Assembly (NCBI GenBank): GCA_963931925.1 | Contig: OZ007582.1 | Coordinates: forward strand, 35,859,836-35,923,835 | DNA from: Onchidella celtica | Lineage: Eukaryota; Mollusca; Gastropoda; Systellommatophora; Onchidiidae | DNA length: 64,000 nt | Direction of reading: 5' to 3' | Shown here: positions 16,580 through 27,721 of the stretch, piece by piece | Position numbering within the stretch: the first letter of the stretch is position 1 | How the letters are laid out: every line of letters starts with the position of its first letter | The notes under the pieces: model-generated | What the model was told of the DNA's origin: nothing | What the model saw: the letters and a program-made list of their open reading frames with translations, nothing else | The model's database searches: none | Made by a program: the position numbers and the translations under genes

Positions 16580-16747
16580 TCAAGCGCAGGAATCGTAGCA
16601 TTTCTGCTGACATTCGCGATAGACTGGACTGTTGAAACAGCGAAGTGACATACATTCAGTGACGCAGTCCTCCTCCGAGTAGGCAGTAGAGATTTGAACA
16701 AAACCACCAACTAGAAGGAGGATGGCGAGGAGGACAAAGACTTTCAT
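16580..16747 (-). CDS. Small secreted six-cysteine peptide precursor
   Basis: A 55-residue precursor starts with ATG immediately after a good acceptor (CTATTTGCAG|ATG), implying an upstream noncoding exon. Residues 1 to about 22 form a clear signal peptide: Met-Lys, a long Leu/Ile/Val core and a small residue pair before cleavage. The remaining 33 or so residues are acidic at the start and carry six cysteines spaced C-x3-C-x4-C-x8-C-x3-C-x3-C, with the stop two codons after the last Cys. There is no propeptide with dibasic site. Pairs of C-x3-C suggest a cystine-stabilised helical hairpin. Such peptides in molluscs include venom-like, antimicrobial and signalling peptides. I cannot say which this is, and I recognise no specific homologue. 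It could be a lone exon of a longer gene, but the signal peptide and stop argue for a complete coding exon. Confidence 0.7.
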   Translation of the reverse strand: MKVFVLLAILLLVGGFVQISTAYSEEDCVTECMSLRCFNSPVYRECQQKCYDSCA

Positions 16748-16796
16748 CTGCAAATAGAATTGAGACATCTTGCATTAGGGGGGTATTATGCTAAAA

Positions 16797-16874
16797 CCGG
16801 TCAGACACAGTCAGATGCTACCAGCGAAATGTACACCAAAGAAATGCTGGTAGAAGCTGACTGTGTCTGACCGG
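16797..16874. repeat. 29-bp inverted repeat (hairpin)
   Basis: The arms at 16797-16825 and 16846-16874 match at about 27 of 29 positions around a 20-nt loop. It lies just upstream of the six-cysteine peptide exon, probably in its 5' intron. Part of the arm is shared with the following tandem repeats. Confidence 0.85.
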
Positions 16875-17185
16875 GCTTAATATGATGGATTCTTCCCGGA
16901 TTTACTAAGAAAATACAGGGAATTATGGCGTGTACCTCTTGTCTGCCGGCATCTGACTGTGCCTGACCGTACTCAGTACGATAGGGTCTTCCTGGATTTC
17001 TTAGGAAAATGTTTAAAATAAGAAATTATGGAGTGCACTTCTTCCCTGCCAGCATCTGAATGTACATTTGACAGGGGTTAGTATGGTAGGGTCTTCCACG
17101 ATTTACTAAGAAAATATAGGAAATTACCTTCTGCCCTTCTTGCCTGCCAGCGTCTGACTGTGTCTGGCCGGGCTTAGTATGATAG
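16857..17185. repeat. About 100-bp tandem repeat (3-plus units)
   Basis: Units contain CTGACTGTGTCTGACCGGG, then TAGTATGATAGGGTCTTCC, GATTTACTAAGAAAATA and a TGCCTGCCAGC-like end. The GATTT landmark occurs at about 16898, 16994 and 17100, giving a period of 96-106 bp. Confidence 0.85.
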
Positions 17186-17484
17186 CACAATGAGGGTATG
17201 AGCACCAGACACCTGTAGGAATGATTATTCACCCTGTATAATAGAAGAAATTACACGACTGTGAATTTCCTTGACAACCACATGAGTAATCAAATCCTTA
17301 CATAACTGTGTCTTCTAGTCCCTTTAGTTCCTAAATAAAGGCTGGTGACGCACTTGTCTTGGTTTCAATGTCAGGTGTGAACTTTTTGGTTTGGTTTGAT
17401 AACAGGGACCAGAATCCTATCACAGTGGGCATTCCCAAAGCTACTCCTCCCCACTACAAAATCCACTGCATGTAGTACGTTTTC

Positions 17485-17818
17485 TCAGAGAGTATATGTA
17501 TGTAGAGAGGTTTCACTATTGGTCGATTTGCACTACGAGACACGGGAGGCTCCGCGAAATTATTGTTAACATGGAGCGGAAAGTAGGTCACTGTGGTAAA
17601 CAATACCCGTTTGTGCATTTCCACGGGGCGTAAGAGCTTACAAACGGTTTTAAATAGTTTCAATCAGCCCAAAAATATGAACAAACCACAGCAAACAGAT
17701 ATGCCCATTATCTTTGGTGAAGAAGGTCTCTTTCAATTCTTCAATTTCTTGTTTACCGCAGCGATCTCGTTTCACGATTTGGCGGAAGTAAACCCTCTCT
17801 AAACATCTATACTCTCTG
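17485..17818. mobile_element. 334-bp MITE-like inverted-repeat element
   Basis: The ends CAGAGAGTATAT and its complement (TATACTCTCTG) begin inverted arms of about 70 bp. The arms are partly degenerate inward (GTAGAGAGG... versus TTTAGAGAGGG...). The interior is non-coding. No clear target duplication was seen. Confidence 0.6.
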
Positions 17819-17939
17819 GCATTCTACATTATTATGGTCCCTGTGGCCAGGTGGTTCCGTGTTTGTCGGGTACATCTATGGAGTTCAACTGGACCTCGTC
17901 CACTGGGGAGATTGAATCAGATTTGTCTCTGCTCTACTT

Positions 17940-18092
17940 CCAGCGAAGACAATAAAGTCTTGAGTCAATTGGCGGGAAGAGAGATCTCGCGCACGGATGT
18001 CCGAAAAGGGGCAAAGACTTAGCTTAGTGTATCATCACCAGTTTTGGTGGAAATTTCGGGTTTCAAGGGTGAAAATCTTTGATGATCTTTGT
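17940..18092 (-). repeat. Dispersed repeat family C, copy 1
   Basis: The reverse complement matches 24095-24285 through ACAAAGATC-TCAAAG, GATACACTAA-type and GACTCAAGACTTTAT blocks. It abuts the hAT-type element that follows. Confidence 0.6.
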
Positions 18093-18102
18093 TTATCTAG
18101 GG

Positions 18103-18600
18103 CCGTGGCTTTCAACCTTTTTTTTCAGGCAATCGCCCTTTAGGCTTCAGATTTTCTGTCGTCGCCCCCTTTCCTCCCTTCCCCATCCACCTCCCCGGCC
18201 TTTTTCTCCCACCGCCTCATCATCAATCCTAACTCAAAATCCAACAGATACTTTCACAAGCAGACAGACCATACACAAATTATGATGTTAAGTTTTTCAA
18301 AGCCTTATTGATGACAATAGGCGTGTTGGTTATTCATTATAAAACAGAAAACATTCTTTATCAAATGCACTACAAAAAACAGGCCTTTCCAGTTCATAAA
18401 ATCCATTAACACGTGCTGTTGAACAGGTCAGTGGCTGTCCTGTACTTGACACCAAATTGTCCTCATAATTTATGTTTTTGCCCCCCCCCCCCAATACCCC
18501 CTCGTCACCGTTTTCCCGTTTTGGTCCCCGCCCCTGGAAATTAAATCCCCCTCCCTCCCGGGGGGAGGGGGGGCAATATCGCCCACGTTGAGAACCACTG
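18103..18600. mobile_element. Non-autonomous hAT-type DNA transposon
   Basis: The right end, read inward, is CAGTGGTTCTCAACGTGGG, a classic hAT terminal sequence. The left end CCGTGGCTTTCAACC matches it with a few changes. Flanking 8-mers ATCTAGGG and CTCGAGGG agree at 6 of 8 positions, as expected for an old 8-bp hAT target duplication. The interior is CG-poor/C-rich and has no transposase. Confidence 0.75.
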
Positions 18601-18639
18601 CTCGAGGGAATCAGCCAAAAGCTGAAAAGTGCAGCCTGT

Positions 18640-18712
18640 TGCCTGACACTGGGTTCCGAATTTCTGGATCCAAGTCCTCCACGACACGGATCTCAATCCG
18701 GCTCATCCGAAT
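18640..18712 (-). repeat. Dispersed repeat family D, copy 1
   Basis: The reverse complement contains GAGATCCGTGTC, GACTTGGATCC and TTCGGAACCCA, as at 21837-21910 on the plus strand. Short and unclassified. Confidence 0.65.
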
Positions 18713-18889
18713 AAGTTTGCTGGCTTTCTTTGAGTTTAAAGAAATTACTCGAGAGAACCAGAGATTCGTGATTGTAAACAAAACCGTCCCATTGGCGCAT
18801 GACAACCCCTTTTTCAGAGACAGCTTTACAAGGCGCCACTAGAACAGGGCAGTTCTCGTAAGGGCAACAGCCCTCGAACGGTCAGCCTG

Positions 18890-19155
18890 GAGACAGACTG
18901 TGCAGAAAGGTCTCTCCAACTTCGAAGAGACACTTGCTCAGCAGCACGAGGCAAAGAGTGTGTACGGCCCCACTGACTATTTTGTTCTTAGAAGACAAGA
19001 CCAGGTGCTCGATCCTGCCTACCCTATGGTCAGGGACAGGAATTCTTCCCTCTAAAAAATTCCAACATGCCTTCACCGACTGGGGATCGAACCCGGTATC
19101 TTCTGCATGAGAGGCGAACGCCTTAACTGTAGCCCAACGTGCTTCCCATGGTCTA
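18890..19155 (-). mobile_element. tRNA-derived SINE, second subfamily
   Basis: On the minus strand the head carries an A-box-like TGGGCTACAGTTAAGG and a B-box GGTTCGATCCC, followed by GGCATGTTGGAATTTTTT. The body shares CCTGTCCCTGACCATAGGG and GATCGAGCACCTGGTC with the main SINE family, then diverges. It is a distinct relative of the family at 19229-19675. Confidence 0.75.
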
Positions 19156-19228
19156 ATTGAGTTAACCCCGACCGGACGTGTCACCAATTCCGTCTTCTAT
19201 ACAACTGGACCAGAAAGGTCACTTAATA

Positions 19229-19675
19229 AAAGTATTTGTATTTTGTATTTGTATTTGTAAAACTCTGTAATCCCACTTGGGAAATTTGCCTTTGTGCCAT
19301 TGCAGCCCAGTTACAACTGGAGCAGGCACGTCGTCACCACAGTGCAGCGCCGGTCGGCGGTTTTTTTTTTGGGGGGGGGGGGCGAATCGTAGAGATGAAT
19401 TTTATTTAATTTTGCCCGGGCAGCGGCCTGTTCGGCCTGCTCTTTACGATTTCCAACTGCCAAGGTATCTTTAACGTGCGCAACGTGCACACGGGCCCTC
19501 CGAATTTTTTCGTCCTTATCCGAGAAGACTAGGTACTCGATCCTACCCCCCAATAGGATCAGGGACACGAAAACATGAGAAAAATCCCAAACTTCCAACA
19601 TGCCTGCACCGGCCGGGTTTTGAACCCGGGACCCTTGGCATGAGAGGCGAGCACCTTGCCTCTAGACCACCTTGT
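19229..19675 (-). mobile_element. tRNA-derived SINE (full length)
   Basis: Read on the minus strand: a tRNA-like head with A box (TGGTCTAGAGGC) and B box (GGTTCAAAACC), then the conserved body, then a G/T run. A 3' tail (GACGACGTGCCTGCTCC, then CCAAGTGGGATTACAG) ends in (ACAAAT)n. About 445 bp. The copy at 34783-35226 is closely similar. Confidence 0.9.
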
Positions 19676-19679
19676 AGAT

Positions 19680-20337
19680 TCAACAACAATATAATAATGG
19701 GCTCTTTTCGTCGTGGCAGACGGTCAGCAGCTAAATAGTTTTTGTGCTGCATGCCTGGGCTGTGGGTATGGAGAAAGTGCCTAGCCCATGGTGCACTTTC
19801 CCCCTTCTCGACAGTGTTGATTTGATCCATTGGAACGACATGGTCGATACGCATGGAATCAACAGTGTTGCAGGAGGTGCATTCCTCCGTCTAGTCTGCC
19901 TTTAGGGGTTATCCCTATTTTTAATAATTAATAACGAATTATATACTTTTTTTTTTAACATGAACAAAAAAACCAAACAAAATGAAAACTATCGTTTTGT
20001 AGAAACAGACCGTATGTAGCAATCTAGGTCAACTTCGATGAAATCTGCTTAATCTTTTTGTCTGAGTTAAGAGTTTGTACATTTGAGTTTGAGTTTGGAG
20101 AGATCACAGGGACACGATAACGGTCACATTGTGCCAGGAAAAAAGCATGAGCATAGGGAGAATAATACAGCAGGGATAGGACAGGTGAGGAGACGTAGAC
20201 GCCACCAGAAATGCCCACCCACCATCCGCATGATGTGACTAATTTGTTCTTCTTGTTGTTTTTTTGCTAATGACAAAATGGCAACTCAACAAGAATCAAA
20301 TTGGGAAGTTGCACCAAATGGCCTTTGCCTCTCTTGT
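19680..20337. other. Noncoding stretch with a dispersed repeat tail
   Basis: The part at about 20060-20180 (GAGTTTGGAGAGATCACAGG, GACACGATAACGGTCAC) resembles 38740-38840 and 45505-45575, so it is a dispersed repeat. The rest has no recognisable exon. Confidence 0.5.
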
Positions 20338-20680
20338 AAATCTCGTCATGGTGCTAACCTTTTGGCCTAAGTCAGACATCGGCCAAGACAGAATGTACCT
20401 GTTACGACATTGCCCTATCCATGGTGCATCTATTAATGTAAAAATCATTCAAAAGTGCCAAGCCATTATCCTGAAAATAAAACTTTCTGTAATGGCCTCT
20501 CATTCATAGACGTAGGCCATTTTTGTTATGGGGTTGATCAGCTCTACATGGATGAAGGCCACTAGAGTCATTTTGGCCTAAGTCTGTCTGCATTGCAAAA
20601 GAATAAATACTTTTTTTTGCGATTTTCCCAGAAGTGCAAAAAGAGATTTAGGCCAAAAGGTCAGCACCATGACGATTTTT
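20338..20680. mobile_element. Inverted-repeat element (about 343 bp)
   Basis: The arms at 20338-20373 and 20645-20680 are inverted copies around TCATGGTGCTAACCTTTTGG, with a weaker match extending outward for about 20 bp. The interior is non-coding and itself contains several AGGCCATTTT/TTGGCCTAAGTC pieces. Confidence 0.65.
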
Positions 20681-20974
20681 AAGTTTGGAGTAAAGCCCCC
20701 CCCCCCCCCCCGCAATCCTGTCTTACTAGTCTAGTCCACAGCGTCCGCTCCGCTCCGCTTTTTCACTGATAATGACTTCTATGACTTATAAAGAAGCTAA
20801 ACACGCTTAATCTCTATAGCGTTGAGGAGCTGACAAGTATACAGAGGCCAAGACTGTTTTACTTTTTCCAACATCATTTTCCGTAAAAATAGCGGAACGG
20901 AGCTGATGTTGTGGACAAGATCAGTTAGACCTTTACTGTCTGGTTGTGCGATATGCCTGTTTCGTCCGGATTTC

Positions 20975-21350
20975 TCGTCCAGCATGCAGTGCGTATGCAA
21001 ATTTCTGTCAGTCCTTGCGGAAAAAAAAAAGGAACAAAAATTAGTGAAGGCTCCTAGGAGGTTCGCTCATTATATGAAGTCGTGGGGTGCCACCGGGTTC
21101 ATGACGATTGTAAAGCAGTGATAAACATCTCTAGAATTTAATTATACTGTTAATAAAGTCATTAATTTTGCCAGTCGCCAGCTTGACTGAAGTGAGTGTA
21201 AGAAACACAAATTACTCAACCAACTCAGCCTGAACATGCATTTTCTTGGCCGGCATGCCGTGCGAATGCAAATTTCTGTCAGACCTCGTGGGGAAAAAAG
21301 GAACGAAAATGTCGTCACATAAGAGATTCGCTGCTGATATGAAGTCCCGT
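20975..21350 (+). repeat. Direct repeat pair of about 115 bp
   Basis: Segments at about 20975-21090 and 21242-21350 share GCATGCNGTGCG, ATGCAAATTTCTGTCAG, GGAAC(A/G)AAAAT and GATATGAAGTC-like blocks, spaced by about 265 bp. Confidence 0.7.
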
Positions 21351-21699
21351 ATTTTTAGACGCACTAGACAGTAAACAAGAGCCCCTACGACAAGTCAAGT
21401 CCTCGGCAAAGTTCACAGTTCCATTTTCCTCGTCGAGTAAAGTCTTCTCCGCAGAAGTAAGTGCAACAGAATACATGTTCTATCTAAAAAGAAAATACAT
21501 ATTTCTACCCACAGATCGCTGTCTTTAGGAGCTCTGCTCTGAGCTAATGGCGACCAGTAAAGCTGTCTGTGAAAAAGGGAGTTCCAGGCACCTGTGAGAC
21601 ATTTTTGTTAAAGCGAAGAGTCTTTAGATCACTTGGACATGGTTTTCAAACTCAAAGCAACCCAGTAAACAGCGACCTTAGTTCTTGTTTGTTCCAGCA

Positions 21700-21910
21700 T
21701 CACGTTTCTGCACAACACTGAGAACTTCGACACAAAGTGTGCACTTGCTATATATCTTCTACATACTAAAAGATCTCCAGTTTTTCAGAAAATGGAGATA
21801 GAACCAAAAGAACTAAGGTCGTGAATCTTATTCGAGTGGGCCGGATCGAGATCCGTGTCATGAGTGACTTGGATCCGGAAGTTCGGAACCCACTGTGATG
21901 CCACAGGCGT
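21700..21910 (+). repeat. Dispersed repeat families E and D (adjacent)
   Basis: 21700-21830 shares CTAAAAGATCTCC, CAGAAAATGGAGATAGAA and AAGAACTAA with 36840-36925, and more weakly with 4085-4125. 21837-21910 is the plus-strand copy of the family at 18640-18712. Confidence 0.6.
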
Positions 21911-23234
21911 GACTCCCACAGAGTCAAACGTCGAAAATCTAGTCTGGTTTAATAATGACTTTGAAGATCTCAAGCAGACCCGTCCCACGGGCGGTAAAAG
22001 ACATGACTCAAAGAAAAAGGCCAAGACTAAGAAAGGTCACGCTATAGTATCTGTCCAAAATGTTGTGACATTTTCAGTGTTACTTAGAAATAGATACAAG
22101 ACTGTTTTATCCATGAAAAATAAAAAGGTAATATTATAGAATACAATTCTATTCAGGTTTCTCAAAGACACAGAAAAGCATCTTCTTGTGGAATATTTTT
22201 GTCGTTTTGCAACGTTTCACATAAAGACACCTGTTCAGGAAAGGTCGTCATAAATATTTTGTATTGGTGTAAGATAGCTTACAAACTGGCAGACAATGAA
22301 GAAAGAAAGAAAAAATGACAGCTCATTATCTCAATAAGGACACTATCCGTCAGCTTTAGTAGTATTGATAATCCCGGCTCATAAAGCCTATTCTCGTGGT
22401 TAGATATTCACAGATTATATCTTTATAATCTTGTTTGTTATGCAGAGATTATATCACAGGTGTACTCATGCACAGCTGATGACATTATTAATTACAAATT
22501 ACAAAATAGAATAGGTCGTGGGTGTAGTTTAATGACTTTAGCCCTAATCCATGACAAAGCGTTTCATAACGTCTTTTTGGTTTTCATTCTGTCAATAAAA
22601 CATAATTATAATATATATATATATTTATTTTTTTGCGATGGGGGGGGGGGGGGATTGTTGGGTTAATCGACTGAGATAAGTCTGCATGTTTTTAACACAA
22701 CTCAACGTTTAAGAACAATGAAATACATTGTAAAAACCTGTTTCTCTATACATTCGTGTCTCAAGGCGTTATTTCACTCCATAACAAGTGTTGTTGTTGT
22801 TGTTGTTTTTCAAACAAATCAATAATTTTTGGCATGAGCTTATCAATACCTGTGGGGTAAGTCTTGATTAGCGGAAGTAAACAACAAAAATCGAGTTGAA
22901 CGTCGTGCAGAAATTATTTGCATAATCTGGAATGTGAAACATAAAATCCGCCTTATTTTCAAAATACACACACGATATATTATTATTTTTTTATACGCTA
23001 TGAATAATATGCTGTAATACTCCCGTAACTAACATTTCGAAAATTTTACAGGAGAGCCAAAAAACTGATTATCTTTGGCTTATTGCCACCAGCACATTCT
23101 AAAGACAATGGACTTGATTATTGCAATATTGTTATTTACTAGTGTAAGGGCCCGTTCAAAGAACGGGTTGCAAACAACACGCAATCAGCACACATATTAC
23201 GTAGATCTATCTAGAAAGAAAACAACTCACAACA
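21911..23234. other. Noncoding stretch, no gene seen
   Basis: It holds a TA tract next to a G run near 22612-22653 and a GTT microsatellite near 22790-22806. No splice-supported frame was recognised. Confidence 0.55.
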
Positions 23235-23647
<413 letters not shown>

Positions 23648-24094
23648 TTCGATATTTTTAGGCCTATTTTCATTTATTACAAAATTACCATACTTTGCTT
23701 TCATGTCAAAGGAATAGACATAGTAGCAAAAAGAACTATCTTTCACATGTAACTTTTTCAGGTCTGGGCGTTTCTTCCTCGCAGCTGTGAATTTTTTTTC
23801 CTTGCTGTTTTTTTTATATAGATAGGAATTGAGCCACGAGCTTTTCACACAAAGTGTGCCATGATTTTCGGACCCAAAGAACGAAAAAAGTGATTTTGGC
23901 CAAAATTGTTAGTTACGGGAGTCTTGCAGCATAACGACGATTTGTCCATTCAGAAAGTTGTGGTGACCAGTGTTAAATAAACAATATGTAAATATAGATA
24001 GTACCAACACAGACTATAAGATGGACACTCACTATGATTAAGGGGGAAAGGTATTTTCCATTCTGAAACCTTTTTCATCTTTATACTGAAGCCC

Positions 24095-24600
24095 TGTAGA
24101 AACAAAGATCTTCAAAGTAATCAAAGATCTTCAAAGATATCAAAGATCTTCGAGTCCTGAAAAGCCAAGATTTCCGGTAAGGCCGATAGTGCACTAAAAC
24201 AAATCAGTCTTGCAACTATTTGGACTCCCAGTGTAACAGGTCTCTCTCTTCTCGTCAGCTGACTCAAGACTTTATAGCAAAGATACTAGAATTGATAAGA
24301 TAAGACAGCTAGTGCTTTTGGCGTGCACACATTTCGCACCACCACCCAGCGGCAATCGCGTGGAAGTCATGAAAAGTGCCAAGTAGGGAAAATATTGAAT
24401 TTTTTTTCACTGTTCAGCTATCGATATAAGCCTTGATTGACGTCACTTGTTGTGGAATTAGAACCTCAATCGCTGGGGGAAAACTAGGGCTATTTTTTCG
24501 GGTTTTTTTTTTTAGCCGCAGTAGCACTGTCACAATTTTGCATCATAAATTTATCTTGATATCAAGCATTTTTTTCATACTATGCGCCACTAGATTTTAC
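24095..24600 (+). repeat. Dispersed repeat families C and B, second copies
   Basis: 24095-24285 is related in inverted orientation to 17940-18092. 24297-24600 is a direct copy of 15988-16315. A short TCAAAGATCTTCAAAGATATCAAAGATC tandem lies inside. Confidence 0.75.
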
Positions 24601-24654
24601 TTTGCGAACAACACAATGGAGCAAGTGCTCTCCAAGTCAGTGTGAGCAGATTCT

Positions 24655-24672
24655 CTCCCCCCCCCCTCTCTT

Positions 24673-24722
<50 letters not shown>

Positions 24723-25125
24723 GTTCCCTCTCCTTTATTATTCCGCTGTTAGAATACACCCTCATTCGTTCCTTCCATCTCCCTCTCTCTTTATCACTCT
24801 TTCTTTCTTTTTCTTTCTCTCTTTTTTTTTCTCTAACACACTGTCGCTCTTTTCCTCCATTCTCTCTCTCTTTCTTTCTCTCTGTCTTTCTCTTTCACCG
24901 TCGCCCTCTACCCCCCTCCCCTTTCTCTCCCTCATGACCCCTCTCTTTCTTTATCCCTGTCTGTCTGTCTGTCTTTCTTTTTTTTTTTTTTTGCTTACCC
25001 TTTCTTGATCTCTCTTTTTTTTTTTCCTCTGTTTTACCATCACTTTCTGTCTTTCTTTATCTATCTCAATCACTCTCTCTTTACCTCTCTCTCTCACTCT
25101 CTCTTTTTCTCTGTTCTTACGAGGC
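24655..25125. repeat. CT/CTTT-rich microsatellite region
   Basis: About 470 bp of pyrimidine-rich repeats with GTCT, CTTT and C runs. No coding meaning. Confidence 0.9.
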
Positions 25126-25610
25126 CACAGCTTGCCACCAAGCCCTACTGCGACGTCACAGCTTTTCCTCTGACATTTTTGTTTACATTTGTAAATCAAG
25201 TTGAAATTTTAACAAGATATTAACAACACACTCAACACGGAATTAGTCGATTAAAAAAAATAAAAAAATAAATTAAATACATTTGCAACCTCCATACTGT
25301 GACAAAGTAAATTAGATACACAGTGAGTGGATTCTGTCATAAAGTGCTAATTGTCCCAAAAATGAATATATGGCTCAGTGTCTCAGTTCAGTAATTAAGA
25401 CACGGGGCCTGTATGGGGGTGGTGGGGGGGGGGGGGGTCAGCCAAGTTCCTCTGAATCAACTTGTGAGACAGACTTGTTTTGTTCTCTCTAGTGCTCGAG
25501 GTCACGTCGATCTCCATAGTCCAAATCTCGCACTAAAGGCCGGGCGTGAATAGACTGGTCTCAATGTCATAATAACCTCAGGTCTTGTTCAAAGATAAAA
25601 GATTCTTGTT

Positions 25611-26118
25611 GTTTTGTATTTTGCATTTTTAGAAAAAAATTTTGAACATTTCTTTAATCCCATTAATGACGGGAAATTTGCCTAAGTGTCACTGCAGCCC
25701 AGTTACAACTGGAGCAAACACGTCGTCACAGTGCAGTTGTTGTTGTTGTTGTTTTGTTTTGTGTTGTTTTTTTGGGGGGGTGCGGGTGGGGGTGGCGGGC
25801 GGCAGAGTTGAGGGGAAAGGGGGAAGGAGTGATAGGGATAAATTTTATTTAATTTTGAACTGGCAGCGGCTTATTCGGCTTGCTTTTTTCGATTTCCAAC
25901 TGCCAAGGTACTTTTAAGTTGCGCAACGTGTACAGAGGCCCTCTGAGTTTTTTGTCCTTTTCCGAGAAGACTAGCTGCTCGATGTTATCTACCATAGGAT
26001 CAGGGACAGGGAAATATGTGAAAAATCCCCAAAAATTCCAACATGCCTGCACCGACCGGGATTCGAACCCGCTACCTTCGGCATGAGAGGCGAGCACCTT
26101 GCCTCTAGACAACCCTGT
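25611..26118 (-). mobile_element. tRNA-derived SINE (older copy)
   Basis: Same family and orientation as 19229-19675, with more changes. The B-box region (minus strand) is GGTTCGAATCC, closer to the Pol III consensus than in the other copies. A GTT microsatellite and G runs have expanded in the middle (25738-25800). Confidence 0.88.
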
Positions 26119-26618
26119 TGTTGGTTGATGTTGGAAAATGGGCGAAGTTACGTAGTTCCCACACATCAAACCGACGTCTTCGCCAAGCCCTAACCAGCGG
26201 ATCTACATAGGAACAATGCCATTCCTATGACGTGAAACTTGACGTCACTCCTACGCGTCGGATTTTCCATAGGTTTCAAGTTTCAAGTTTCAAGTTTGCT
26301 GTAGTCCTGAATGGCCAATTCAAAATATACACAAGAATCGAGCAAATAAGATTTAAAAAGACATTTTAAAAAAAGCAAAAAAAACGGATGCATTCTGTCA
26401 TTCACTCTCTCCGTTCCTTGCTGTCTAGTACAGTTTATACACAGAGTTTTGCTAAATGGATAGATTAACTGAAGATTTTTGAAGTTCCTCCGGATCAGTA
26501 GCTCCGAGTTACATAAATATGTTCCTCAAAAGAAAATAACTGAAGAAAAGTTCCAAAGTTAGTTCAAATACTTGTCGACACCGATGCAAAACAGTCAAGA
26601 CTCAGTGGGCTCCTTGTC
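26119..26618. other. Noncoding stretch, nothing recognised
   Basis: A short (AAGTTTC)n tandem lies at 26274-26297. No exon or element was identified. Confidence 0.5.
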
Positions 26619-26804
26619 TAAAGCCGTGTTTTCATATGCACGGATACGGAAACGGCAAAAATTAAGTTGTAAAATGAAAGCGATTTTTATGCGTACGGAA
26701 ACGGCGTGTCCTTACACTCGAAAATATTCTTTCTTTTTCACTACTGGAATGATTTTTGACGTTTTCGTTTCCGTTTCCGTCCATATGAAAGTGCTGCTTA
26801 AGTC
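26619..26804. mobile_element. MITE-like element with ACGGAAACGG ends
   Basis: The left arm CGTGTTTTCATATGCACGG...GGAAACGG is mirrored by CCGTTTCCGTCCATATGAAAG on the right. ACGGAAACGG repeats occur inside each arm. A related fragment is at 37240-37415. Non-coding, about 186 bp. Confidence 0.65.
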
Positions 26805-26832
26805 TCGCCAGCAATAAAAGTGGATAGATTAC

Positions 26833-26908
26833 CTCAACAATCAGTTGGGCATTGACAATGGCACAGTTCCCTGATCCTACCACTGCGGTCTGTCCATGGG
26901 AGAGAACG
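26833..26908 (-). CDS. Candidate orphan exon of an unidentified minus-strand gene
   Basis: A 76-bp segment lies between an acceptor (TAATTATATTCAG) and a donor (GTTGAG|GTAATC) on the minus strand. One frame is fully open and gives 25 residues containing GQTAVVGSGNCAIVNAQ, which looks like ordinary protein rather than low-complexity sequence. Base composition is higher in GC than its flanks. I do not recognise the family and found no neighbouring exon with a matching phase (upstream phase 2, downstream phase 0). It may be a real exon of a gene with long introns or a decayed fragment. Confidence 0.35.
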
Positions 26909-27721
26909 CTGAATATAATTACTGTATTTAGTTTTTCCTGGATTATTTCCCTGTTTTATCCCGTGTTCGTGAGAAAAAAAGGCGATAAATAATTAATTAT
27001 TAATTGTTTTGTAATTTCTTTATTTATCAATAGCTTGTGTTGGGTGCATAAATTACTTACTTTGTTCTCTGCAGTCCCTTCTCAGCCACTTCTGTTCGCC
27101 GATCCTGGCAGAATTTATTCATAAGGGACAGCTTCTAAAGCCTATGAACAGCACTTTGGAAGGCTAACGAGAAGAAACAGAAGAACAATACTGACGAAGA
27201 GGAAGAAAAAGATGCAGGAAAAGAAAAACAAAAGGAAGCTGAAGACATGACAGAGTACGGCAAGAAACAAGCAAAAATAGAAGAAAGAAAAGAAAAGACA
27301 AATTTAATAAAACCAACAAAAGCGAAGTGTAAATGTTGACAGTAGTGATCCCCCTAAAACAAAGATCTTAAATCAGTCTATGTAGTGGGGGAGCTTTATG
27401 GAAGCCCTGCGTGCAAATCCTGCACTTTATGATACCAGTATGTCCTTTACCTGGTAAAATCTACCTTATTTCCTGATTATAAAACGAGCTGGGCCGCCAT
27501 CGTATGTTCACTGGAACCACCTAAAATTGGATCTTGAAGATGCGTAAAAACGCGGACGTTTACCATTTATAACTTTATTTACTTTAAAGTGAGAAGCAAA
27601 TACATTGCTGAATGAACAGACTGTTTCAATCTTTTGACAACAACGAACAAATGTTTGTTACAGCGTTTGGCAGTGTTTTCCAGTCATGAACAAGAAGCTC
27701 CTAATTTAAAAGACAAAAAAA
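26909..27721. other. Flank of the transposon nest, no gene seen
   Basis: 27160-27330 is a purine-rich Lys/Glu/Gln-coding stretch (AAGAAACAGAAGAAC...) in one frame without a start or domain. The rest shows no recognisable feature. Confidence 0.45.

Noticed and set aside
19600..19680. tRNA gene candidates at B-box-like sites (also near 9.97, 19.09, 26.06 and 35.17 kb)
   Set aside because: Heads of SINEs: no complete cloverleaf with acceptor stem was found, and each is followed by the SINE body.
20060..20180. Gene-like stretch near 20.1 kb on the minus strand
   Set aside because: Similar text occurs at 38.7 and 45.5 kb, so it is a dispersed repeat.
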